DNA of 64,000 bases, taken from assembly GCF_910592395.1 (NCBI RefSeq), contig NC_088312.1, positions 18,111,292 to 18,175,291 of the forward strand, written 5' to 3'. The notes under the pieces were generated by a model, which was given only the letters and a program-made list of their open reading frames with translations, was not told the origin of the DNA and ran no database searches. Both the position numbers and the translations under genes were made by a program. This document shows positions 34,047-44,080 of the stretch, one piece after another; within the stretch, counting starts at the first letter, position 1, and the number at the start of each line of letters is the position of its first letter. The stretch comes from Lineus longissimus. Taxonomy: Eukaryota; Nemertea; Pilidiophora; Heteronemertea; Lineidae.

Positions 34047-34413
34047 CCCTACTGGATCATTTTATCGTATCTGAAGGTGTTTTTAACAAGATTGTAAATT
34101 ACAATGTTCTCCATGAGGGAGATAATACATCGGATCATTCCAGTCTTCATATGGGTTTAGAAGTTAATGCAAGATCTGCTCACGATGAGTTGAGACATGA
34201 GGATGAGGCCAAAAAAACCTTGGCATGGAGCAAAGCTGAACCAGATAACATATTGAATTATGAGCAGAATCTTAGCGAGAAACTAAATCGTGTTGATGTA
34301 CCGATGGGTGCCATATTGTAATGATTATTTTTGTACAACTCATGGTGGACAAATGGAACGATTTCAAGACGATGTATTAACAGCTTGTATGTGTGCTAGT
34401 TATGAAACTATTC
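34047..34413 (+). pseudogene. LINE-A ORF2: end of endonuclease and linker
   Basis: Continues the endonuclease interrupted at 26989: a LLDHFIVS block, then TSDHSSLHMGL with the catalytic S-D-H, followed by the linker (GQMERFQDDVLTACMCAS) usual before the RT of CR1/L2-like LINEs. The coding sequence is broken again at about 34414 by a tandemly repeated insertion. Confidence 0.75.
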
Positions 34414-35331
34414 CTGTAGGCCAGAGTCCTCTATTAAAACATGTGTACATTACGTGTTCATTGTTGTGCATAGGTTTTGGTAAAAAAAGTACTCATTGGA
34501 CCAATCAATCTGCACAAAATTTTATATGTGTCAAGAAGAACCCTTTGCCAATAGCATAATAAAGTTTTTGAAAATTCCAATACCGATTGCCTGAGAAAAA
34601 AAGATTTCCGTACACCATATCCATCAAAACGTCACTGGCGCATTGATATGGCCCTGTCAAAGTACAAGTTCTAAACTGACCAGTGAGACCACATTTTCTT
34701 AAATATATTATCAAAAAGCATATTTCTGTGATGGCCTGACTCTGTTGATTAAGAATCAAACACAGATTGAGAATTAATTCCACTTTGGTCCATCCCAGCC
34801 ATGTATTTACCACAACTTGACATTTTGATAAGCTCTATGTGACTTCGTCGTGGATGAATACAGGTCTCTGCCCTGTAGGCCAGAGTCCTCTATTAAAACA
34901 TGTGTACATTACGCGTACATTGTTGTGCATAGGTTTTGGTAAAAAAAGTACTCATTGGACCAATCAATCTGCACAAAATTTTATATGTGTCAAGAAGAAC
35001 CCTTTGCCAATAGCATAATAAAGTTTTTAAAAATTCCAATACCGATTGCCTGAGAAAAAAAGATTTCCGTACACCATATCCATCAAAACGTCACTGGCGC
35101 ATTGATATGGCCCTGTCAAAGTACAAGTTCTAAACTGACCAGTGAGACCACATTTTCTTAAATATATTATCAAAAAGCATATTTCTGTGATGGCCTGACT
35201 CTGTAGATTAAGAATCAACCACAGATTGAGAATTAATTCCACTTTGGTCCATCCCAGCCATGTATTTACCACAACTTGACATTTTGATAAGCTCTATGTG
35301 ACTTCGTCGTGGATGAATACAGGTCTCTGCC
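34414..35331 (+). repeat. 459-bp tandem duplication inside the LINE-A insertion
   Basis: Two head-to-tail copies (34414-34872 and 34873-35331) differ at only about five positions, so the duplication is recent. Each copy begins CTGTAGGCCAGAGTCC and ends TCTCTGCC. The unit contains no recognised gene; the 102- and 81-codon minus-strand frames are the same sequence seen twice. Confidence 0.9.
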
Positions 35332-35713
35332 CTGTAAGGGCATTTTTTTTTTTTTTAGGTTGTGAATGCGTGCGTACCCGGTTAGACGCCAGTATGGCCG
35401 GTGCGCTCCGTCTTCGATCAGGTTTTATATCGGAGTTTCCGTCTCCTAGTCTGGTTGCCATAACCCGGCTGAAGAGCCCAGACTACCCGGTTACCCCTAG
35501 GCGACCAGTCACATGTGTGTCTAGTTACCTGGGAGACATAGTTTCCGCTAGGCAATGCTAGGGGAAAACTAGTCGGCCGTTGACCCTATGACGAGCTCAT
35601 CCGCCCTGAGTGACTAGTAACCTTGATTTCTAGTCACCCACCTGAGACAGGTGGCACTGGATTACAGGGCTACCAGTGGCAGGTAGCTAGCCTGACCTGA
35701 CCTGACCTGACCT
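35332..35713 (+). mobile_element. Rest of the insertion in LINE-A, ending in (TGACC)n
   Basis: With the tandem copies this forms one insertion of about 1.3 kb in LINE-A. It has a T run near 35345-35358 and ends with five TGACC units (35692-35717). CCTGTA occurs at both junctions (about 34413-34418 and 35713-35719) and also at the inner duplication borders, so it may be the target duplication. A short simple-repeat tail would suit a SINE or LINE 3' end, but no tRNA head or coding sequence supports a class. Confidence 0.5.
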
Positions 35714-35719
35714 GACCCT

Positions 35720-36834
35720 GTAAGTGAACGAGTACAAGGGAGACCTCCGGGTAGAGCGGGGTGGAGTGAGGAAGTAAATGAGAGTAAACAAAGGGATTTA
35801 TTTTGGCACAATTTGTGGAAGGAAAACGGCAAACCACATCAAGGGGTTGTAGCTGATGTACGCCGTCACACAAGGGCACAGTGTCACCTAGCTGTTAACA
35901 AAAATAAGAAAAACCAAGACAGAGTAGCTGCCAACAAATTAGCAGAGTCTCTTGGCAATAATAATAACAGTGAATTTTGGAAAGGTATAAAAAAAGTCAA
36001 AGGGTCCGACAGAGTTCTTCCAAATAATATGGATGATAAAAGGGGCGGAGAAGCCAGCTGTGAACTGTTCGGTAATAAATTCAAGAGGCTATACAATTCG
36101 GTATCATACAATGCAAAGCGCTTTCGCCTATGCGGATGATATAATTCTGTTGGCCCCAACTTTATTTGGGCTTAAGGCAATGCTTAAAATTGCAAGCAAA
36201 TTCTCGATTAAATCATGCATATCATTCAATGCGTCAATAAGTAGGTTATTGGTGTTTGGGTCACAAGATCCGCCACGGGGAATTTTATTTGAGGGGGCTT
36301 GGGTTATTATTTCTACTGGGGAAGATCGTCTGGAATTTTAATCGGTCCGAACGTACATCATCGGAGAGTGCTGGGTTTAATTACTGACTTGTATAAAAGG
36401 ACTAATATATTAATGGCACAATTTAGATTTGCTAATTGGGACATAAGGTATAAGTTATTTAAGAGTTTTTGTATGTCACTTTATGGTTATCAGATGTTAG
36501 ATGTTTCGAAACCCAATATGGAAGAATTGTATGTAGCATGGCGCAAATGTGTACGTCAGGTTTTATTGTTACCTTATCGGACCCACAATGTTCTCCTACC
36601 TTTCATAATTCATGATAATAGCATTCAAATTCAGTTTGAAAAGCGCTTTGTCAAGTTCACTTCGGGAAATTATTTGTCAAATGATATTTATGTCACTATA
36701 TGTTTCAGATTAAGCCAGGGGAGTCGGTCCTCGTTGGGTTGTAGTTTTAAGTGGTTGTTTCACAGATATGGCTGGGATAGGGATCACATACCAAATACTG
36801 GGGATATGTTAAAAGAAATTGATAGGGTGAATAA
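35720..36834 (+). pseudogene. LINE-A ORF2: linker and reverse transcriptase C-terminal half
   Basis: The linker resumes (FWHNLWKENGKPHQGVVADV, then the FKRLYNSVSYN block that usually precedes RT). The RT finger and first catalytic Asp region are missing: at about 36100 the sequence jumps to AFAYADDIILLAPT, the box with the catalytic DD pair, then the thumb region and a C-terminal part (GPNVHHRRVLGLITDLYKR, YGYQMLDVSK). So about 200 codons are deleted. The open frame seen to 37000 continues falsely into the MITE that starts at 36841. Confidence 0.8.
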
Positions 36835-36840
36835 TAGACA

Positions 36841-37466
36841 TAAGCCCGTTACACACGAGGGACTTCTCACCAACTTAGTTGGAATTTTAATTCATAACAG
36901 GAATCCAGACCAGGTAACTGATACTTTGCCCGACTGGTTGGAGTTGCTGGCTGCACTACCGACTTGTTCTATTTCTCAACGACATCTTTTGTTTATATAA
37001 GGATTTTTTTGTTTATATAAGGAGTGTGGGGGAGAAATTTCCCCGTGTGATTCAGTCAAAAACATAGTTGGGCCATATTTTGACTCTTTATCGATAGGCG
37101 CCAAGGCTGTACCTTCTCATAATCCACGATTTTGCCCAAAACCTCGTATTATCCCATCGATTTCTCCTTTTCCTCTTTTCACTGATACTTTTTACAATAA
37201 TAATAGATAAAATCTTCTTTTTTCTTCCTCTCATTGTACACAACAAAATCATTGGCAGCCATGTTTCTAGATCTAAGATTTCCCTGCCAGAAATAATAGA
37301 TATTTGCACTCAGCCTTGACCAAGGTTTTGGCCTAAATATAGTGCAGGACCTAAATATTGCTGGGATGAGTGGGTGAACGACTCTCAACTTCCAGTCACC
37401 TGTGCACCTGTTCTTAATTTTAAAGCCAACTAAGTTGGTGAGAAATCCCTCGTGTGTAGCGGGCTA
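36841..37466. mobile_element. 626-bp MITE in LINE-A, TSD TAGACA
   Basis: The inverted ends of about 40 bp share CACACGAGGG and TCTCACCAACTTAGTTGG, on the left at 36841-36882 and on the right at 37425-37466. TAGACA repeats outside both ends (36835-36840 and 37467-37472). No protein is encoded. The last 54 codons of the open frame ending at 37000 come from this element. Confidence 0.85.
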
Positions 37467-37472
37467 TAGACA

Positions 37473-37757
37473 AATAGGGTTGCTGAACAAATTAGGGAAC
37501 TTCTGGGGATGAGGGACTTTGGGATTGGAATGTTAAATTACGGGGAATTAACTGATATTATAAATGTCTTATGTTCGTCCGATTAATGGTCATTGTGTCA
37601 TGATCAAGTCTATATGTCAGGCCTCTAGGCCGGTATGTAAATGAATTATTTCCCGCTGCACCACGCACTAAACAAATTTTTTGTATAGCACCAGTTCTGT
37701 AAATATCTATACAATTTGTTGTGCGAAATAAACAAGTTCGTGTATATATATATACTG
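37473..37757 (+). pseudogene. LINE-A ORF2 C-terminus and 3' end
   Basis: After the MITE the LINE ends with VAEQIRELLGMRDFG and a stop at 37584-37586, followed by a short 3' UTR with AATAAA near 37727 and a terminal (TA)n at about 37741-37757, probably the tail of the retrotransposed copy. Confidence 0.65.
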
Positions 37758-38973
37758 ATCTCGGAATCTGTCTAGTAATTCAAGTCCCACTGTGGGTAAT
37801 CAGTTCCCAAAACGGTCTGCCTCATCTATTTATCTTCGAATCTTCAAATTGGTGCCGTGACCAGCTGACAATAATGCTTTGTGAATTACACGTAGTGGCC
37901 TACGAGGCAGTTACGGCGTACAAAAGTCTTACTAAGAGCCACGTAAATCGTTCTTAGTGAAAAATGTACGAAGGCTTCATGAATACGGTCTCTGGCCCGC
38001 AGACACCAATGTCGAGGAAAAGCTGTGGGGGACACAGCATGACCTTGAAACGACAAGCCGCTTCATCTCCGCCAAAGGACTGAAGAAGAAGAACTGCAGG
38101 ATTTAAAAAGTTATGCTCACAGGACACTCGTTTTGGCTACACCGGCGCTGGCCCGCCCTCAATTCGATAGCCTCGGAGGACGTTTTGGTGGCCAAAGGCC
38201 TATTGCTCTATAATAAGGGGGCGTGGTACATCCTATATAACTGCATGCAAGGGAAGCGAAGAGCGAAATCAATTTTTTTTCGTCAGAATTTGCAAGATCT
38301 TAATGAGCAACTTGGCGAATCTGTCAAGCCTTTGTTTACCCTATCTAACCCTAACCCCAGGCCTAACCCCTGCCCCAACCCTAACCCTACAGGCACCTGT
38401 GAACCAATCAACCTCGTCGGCACCGCGCACTGCAATCCCCCCCCCCCCCCCCCCAAGTACTTTTGAAAACGAATCGTCACGGGATGAAAAAACCGTTACA
38501 ATTTTCGAAATACGGACTTGTGACGACTCCATCATTAAGATCGATTCAGAAGGGCCTACTTGAAAAGGGGGGGGGGTACACCCTATTACGTCACATGCCA
38601 TGTCTGGTATGGCATCTAATACATTGGAATGGAATTCTACGGATGCGGATCAGAGGGAACAGATTATTTTTGGTAACATGTTTGTGATGACTGGAATCAA
38701 CCTCACTTTTCACACTGCCATTGGTTTGCTCATGTGGACTGGTTGCTCAGACAATCTGCTAGTGGTCAAGAGGTCCCTGGTTTGAGCCCACAGTGGGTGT
38801 GGGAATCTAGCAGGTCTCTTTGTCTAACTTACACTCTTAAAAATAAGGGGATTTTGCGCCAACATATAAATGCATCCCGGGGGGTGGGGGGGGGGGTTAA
38901 AACTTCAAGTTCGATCTCCCGAACCGGTAGGAGGCTTATCTCTTATCAATGGGTGCTCTCTTGAGGAGGTTAA
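37758..38973. other. Unassigned stretch with repeat fragments
   Basis: Three things are visible. (a) TTGGTGCCGTGACC at 37850-37863 looks like the primer site of a BEL-type element with perhaps an LTR end before it, but nothing else of such an element is present. (b) A degenerate telomere-like (CCCTAA) tract at 38341-38392 leads into a C run at 38438-38453. (c) A B-box-like GGTTTGAGCCC at about 38778 may be a SINE remnant. A (G)n run lies at 38885-38897. No gene is supported. Confidence 0.4.
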
Positions 38974-38977
38974 GGAT

Positions 38978-40343
38978 GAGACAAGACCACAATTGATTTT
39001 TTAAGCCTTTTAGCAGTTAAATTGTCAATGTTTGACCGCGACGCATCAAAGAATGCGTGGTGTTGTGAATCTGAAATTGAGATTACGCTATTCCGGACAG
39101 TTGGGCAAGTAAATGGTGAAAAATAAACTGGTGATTGACCACGGTATTTTTTGATAATCGACAAATTAGACAGACTTTGATATTTCCACTCTTTTCAACC
39201 AACTGGCAGAAAAAACTCAAAACACGCCCCCTATTACCCAATTAGCAAAATTCGAAATTAATTTCTTTATATCTGTAGACTTGCCACAACAAATATTTTT
39301 TCAATACCTCTCCAAATATGTACTTGAGAGTTAAAAACATGCACTCGTCTAATTGATAGGCCTCGACCCTCCAACCTTTGAATATTCATTAGTGGTCTTG
39401 TCTCAATGAAGGTACATTTCAGGGGTTAACATTTTGAGAATTTTTTCAAACTAATGTACATGACATCCCACAACTCTCCAACAAAGGAAAGTCATATCTG
39501 GACATTTTTGGAGAAATGAGAGACATTTCAAAGAGTGGTACAACTGTGCCAAAGCGACCAAAGAGGACAAAATCGACAAAAGTCATGATTTTGCAGCCAA
39601 CAGCACCAAATTCAAAGACCTGCCCTGGCCAGAATAAGCAAGCTATGGAGCTGAAAATTTAGGATGTGATTTAGGAATATCTTTGCTGCTTAGGGCACAA
39701 CTTTCAGAATCAAGACCTAAGTGGTTTCAAAGAAATTACAAAATGAATGGCAACACAACAAGACTTGTAAAAATGAAACCGAACTTAGACCGGGGTTAGG
39801 TTGACTCTTATTTGGGTCAAATTAAGTTTTTTTCTCATTATTTTAGCTTGTTTTGACCTTAAATCATCAGCAATACAATATTCTAAATGAATTAGAGTGA
39901 TTTGAGCACATTCAAATTTTTCACTATATTGACCCAAAATGTAGTGTAAATGGAGACAAGACCACAAGATTTTTTAAGCCTTTTAGCAGTTAAATTGTCA
40001 ATGTTTGACCGCGACGCATCAAAGAATGCGTGGTGTTGTGAATCTGAAATTTAGATTATGCTATTCCGGACAGTCGTGCAAGTAAATGGTGAAAAATAAA
40101 CTGGTGAATGACCACGGAAATTTTTTGATAATCGACAAATTAGACAGACTTTGATATTTCCACTCTTTTCAGCCAACTGGCAGAAAAAACTCAAAAATAA
40201 TTTCTTTATATCTGTAGACTTGCCACAACAAATATTTTTTCAATACCTCTCCAAATATGTACTTGAGAGTTAAAAACATGCACTCGTCTAATTGATAGGC
40301 CTCGACCCTCCAACCTTTGAATATTCATTAGTGGTCTTGTCTC
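38978..40343. mobile_element. Composite element copy 1: two direct 430-bp TIR units around a spacer
   Basis: Unit 1 (38978-39404) and unit 2 (39953-40343) lie in the same orientation; each starts GAGACAAGACCAC and ends with the perfect complement GTGGTCTTGTCTC. The 548-bp spacer begins AATG and ends AATG. The whole structure is flanked by GGAT (38974-38977 and 40344-40347), so it moved as one block. Unit 2 has lost about 35 bp internally. No protein is encoded. LTR-type features (TG...CA, primer site, polypurine tract) are absent. It lies 31 bp before the LINE-B ORF1 ATG. Confidence 0.85.
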
Positions 40344-40374
40344 GGATGTGTTTAATATCAAAACTAGCATAAAC

Positions 40375-41348
40375 ATGTCTCAGAGTCAGATTTCATCGAA
40401 GGGTGCATGCACATGTGTATGTCGGCAACAAAAAAGGTCAACCAGTCCTTGAGGGATTAACCAATCCATTGTTAGGCTAGAGGAACAACTCAAAGCACTG
40501 AAGCGAGAGTGCGTTCACTCGACCGACACGTCTAAATCGTGCGTGACTGAGCTGGAAAAGCTGAAAGAGTTAGCTAAGAGTAGCACGTGCGGTTTGACCA
40601 CAGACAAAACCGCAATCACGGAAGCATGCGCTAAACTCGACACCAGACTGGAAACGCTACGGGAAGCATGCGAAGCTCAATTCAGTGATCTACGAGAGGA
40701 AAACAATTCCTTAAAGGGAGAGTGTCAGAAACTAAAAGGCGAGCTAAGTGTGACCAAGAACGACAAAAACAACTCAGAAACGCGCCGGTCCGAGGGACTT
40801 AGCAAACTAAAAACCTTCAAAGAGGACACTGCATGTCAAATGTTAAACCTATCCAAAGAAAACGCTTTTCTGAGAGACGAATGTGCTAAACTTGTTAGAT
40901 CTCAAGAACGGGAAAAAGCAGAACCGATAAGCTTGAAAAACACTTGAACGAAATGAAATCTGATTTCTCGTCCCGTCTAAACTCATTAGACAAAAAGTGT
41001 AACATGTTAGGTTAACTGCCCGGGGAATTCAATGAAATAAAGCTTGCTTGGGAGAGAATCAAAGACTCACGCGACTCAGGTGTGAGTAAACTGCGAAATG
41101 ACTTGAAACTGCTCAAATCGGACCTAAAATCAACCGCCGAAAGTGTTTCGAAACTTTTAGAAAGAGACGACACTGAGCTTCCAGCTGTCAAGAAAGAAGC
41201 AGCTGCACTTTGGTCAAGGCTCAGCGCAGTTGAACGCGACATTACAAAGATGAAATTTTCGAGTGAGTCATATGCTGTTGCTGCGACCTCGATAGCACCC
41301 AAACCGCAGGAATCAGTTAATCGCGATAACAAGGTGACTGTGGACTAA
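40375..41348 (+). pseudogene. LINE-B ORF1, coiled coil
   Basis: From ATG 40375 the frame has an early TGA at 40453 and then reads a long heptad-rich region (40543-40947, about 134 residues; TELEKLKELA, REENNSLKGECQKLKGEL), followed by further charged coil (41082-41348). This is the usual organisation of a LINE ORF1 RNA-binding protein. Frames are broken at about 40945 and 41013. Between 41349 and 41802 the sequence is broken coding remnant with nothing I can name. Confidence 0.6.
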
Positions 41349-41802
41349 AGCAGGTCATCCGAATTCGCAAGGGAGTTATCGGAAAAAACGAACCGACAAA
41401 CCAACTCGCCACCAAGGAAGATCGAGACAATCATCTCTACGAATCAATGCACAACCGAGAGAGCTACGAGCTCTTCAAAACCAACAGAAATGCGAGAGGG
41501 TCATCATAATGACCCTCACTCGGATTTGTCGGTGTAGTACGGCGGCCACGTCAAAGGAGAGCACTTCTTTTCGTTGGATTCATCTCGCCTCGCTCAACCT
41601 CCGAATCGATTGTTACGTTCCTCTCAAATCGCAATATTCAATCACCTATACGGTTCGTCTGATTGAAAGCAAAATCAGGGGAATCCAATCAGCAATGATT
41701 ATTGTGGACATGGAGGATAAGCTTGCGCTACTCGAGGAGTATTTCTGGCCTGATGGTGTGCTGTGTCGTGAGTGGTTCGATTAGTTTCTTTGTACAATAA
41801 TC

Positions 41803-43804
41803 ATGGCCACTCTACGCATTCTAGATAACGGATTACGTATCGCCTGCTGGAACGCACGCGGCGTGATGGCCGGTGCATCCTACGTTGATTACCTCCTGCA
41901 CACACGCGACCTCGACCTTATCGGTATCTGTAAACACTGGTTATACCCAGACTCTCTAAACTTCCTACTGTCGATCAATGGTAATTACGAATCATTTGGC
42001 GTAGCCGCCAACGACCTTTTTATAAGTGACCGATGCAGGCGCGGGAAAGGTGGCACCTCTTTCCTGTGGAAAAAATGCCTTTCGCCCTTCGTCCGAATGC
42101 TTAATTTAGACAGCGACCGTGTGGTGGGGGTCAGCCTAGCCCTCGCCTCACAGAGGCCAGTGTTTTTCTTCATCGCATACCTACCGAGTTCAAACTATCC
42201 CACAAACTTCTATGCGGAATACGTAGATTATCTATTCGGACTAGGCGAATTCTACAGTCCCACCGGGGAAATAGTGATAATGGGGGGGGGACCTAAATGC
42301 TCAGATTAGTGGTGAAAGAACCCCCAGTGTGGCATCCTGCCAAAGAACAAGAGCTCTTCAATCCCTGTTGGACAGATTGAACCTCCTTTCTATTCCTGTT
42401 AGCAACTTGTGTTCAGGACCTGCCTACACGTTTGATCCATTCGAGGGTTCTAGCAAAACCCTGATCGACTACATTTGTGTTTCGCCAGTGATGCTCGAAA
42501 ATGCACAGTGTAGCAAAGTAATTGACGAGGAACTTTTGAATAAGTCGGATCATTTGCCCGTGTTTACTATCTTAAAACTCTTTAGCAACGCGTCAGACAC
42601 ACTGTGCTCAAATCCTGTCCTAGATTCGCGAAAAACTCTTCAATGGAGATGTTGTCTTCAGGGCGAGTTCGATAAAATAGTAAGCTATCGCCAAGTACTC
42701 AGACAGGAACTTTCAGTCATCCAAGTAAATGGAGATCCCACCTCAAAAGAGGTTGACTCCCTCTATTGCAATATAACTCGTGCTATGAGCAATGCCGCCG
42801 AAATGACCATTCCACAAAGGAAATCCCGCAAGCGATGCCGTCCTCATTGGGATAACTGTCTTAAATCTCTCCACAAAAACATGCGCCTTGCTAGACACGA
42901 GTGGCTAAAAGCCGGTAAGTCGGGTGACCCGAACTCTACCGAACGTCTTGAGTACAAGCGGCACAAACGCATATTTCGAGCAGAACTTAGAAAACTCGAT
43001 GCTTATCTTGATAATGAATTTTACAACAGTCTGAGCTCTGCTGCGGAAATTGACCAAGGCTTATTCTGGAAATTGCTGAAAAGACATCGACGCCAGCCTC
43101 CATCAGCTCCTCCACCAATGCGCTTTGGTGGCACAACTTACTACAGTTATGCTGACATCAGCAGAGAGTGGGCCGAGTATTTCGAAAACGTCTTCACACC
43201 AGAGACGACCGGTAAATACGATGAAACAATATTCAAAGAACATATCGAGTATACTTTAGAAACAATTGAAAAGGACTCTGCCGACAGCGCCGTGCATATC
43301 CCCGCTCTTGACCAACCCTTTACGGGCTGAGATAAAAACGCTAAAACATGACAAAGCGTGTGGAATTGACGGCATCTCAAATGAACACATAAAATACGGA
43401 GGCCATGCATTGCATACACTTCTTGCGTCCTTGTTTAATTCAATTCTTAAAACGTCTCACGTTCCAAAACCCGCCAAACAAGGAGTCATTCATACCCTTT
43501 ATTAAGGCAAAGGAAAAGACAAAAATGCCCCGCAAAGTTACCGCCCAATTACCTTGCTGCCGTCAGAATACAAGCTACTCGAACGCGTGATACTTTCGCG
43601 AATAAATGCGTGGGTAGCTGAAAATGACATGAACTTTCCAAATAAACAGCAAAGTGCCTACCAGGTAGGAAGAAGCTGCGTTTCCACATCCTTCGTTTTG
43701 CAAGAGACTGTTGCCCACATGCTAGAGAGACACTCGAAAGTTTATGCCTGTTTCTCAGATACCACCAAAGCATTTGACACTGTTTGGCATGGTGGCCTGC
43801 TATA
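41803..43804 (+). pseudogene. LINE-B ORF2, endonuclease and RT N-terminal half
   Basis: ATG 41803 opens the endonuclease (LRIACWNARGVMAG, ICKHWLYPD, FIAYLPSSN). An eight-G run at about 42282 breaks the frame; it continues with TFDPFEGSSKTLIDYICVSP and the SDHLPVF end. Then comes the linker with basic residues, and RT: KACGIDGISNEHIKYG, an in-frame stop at 43503, SYRPITLLPSEYKLLERVI and CFSDTTKAFDTVWH with the first catalytic Asp. Another one-base break lies near 43310. The sequence stops at 43804 in the GGLLY codons, where the pogo-like element is inserted, and resumes at 57520 in frame. Confidence 0.85.
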
Positions 43805-44080
43805 CTGTAAAATCGGACTTAAGACATCACTTCTGGGTATCAGGATGTCCAGCCCACTTTGGCAAAGTGGGTTGGTTTGTCTATTGAATATGCATGGTTT
43901 CTCCAATCATTGTTCAAGACCAAGCATAAACAGATTGAGGTTTAGTTTATTGACTTGGTCTTGGATGGACATGATCATGTAGGCGTAATCGTTATCTATT
44001 TTCAAAAAAGGAGTTTGTGTCATACCAGAATTGACCCGTTCTATATAAAGGGTGTCACAAAAGAAAACTTTATTGTATTT

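Noticed and set aside
34505-35272. Two near-identical minus-strand proteins of 102 and 81 residues
   Set aside because: They are the two copies of the 459-bp tandem duplication; the frame is unrelated to any family and lies in non-coding insert DNA.
38341-38392. An interstitial telomere or chromosome-end fusion
   Set aside because: Only a few degenerate CCCTAA-like units in a C-rich stretch; not a regular array.
38978-40343. A non-autonomous LTR retrotransposon (TRIM/LARD) with 430-bp LTRs
   Set aside because: Repeats start GAGAC and end GTCTC with 13-bp inverted termini; there is no primer site after the left unit and no polypurine tract before the right one.
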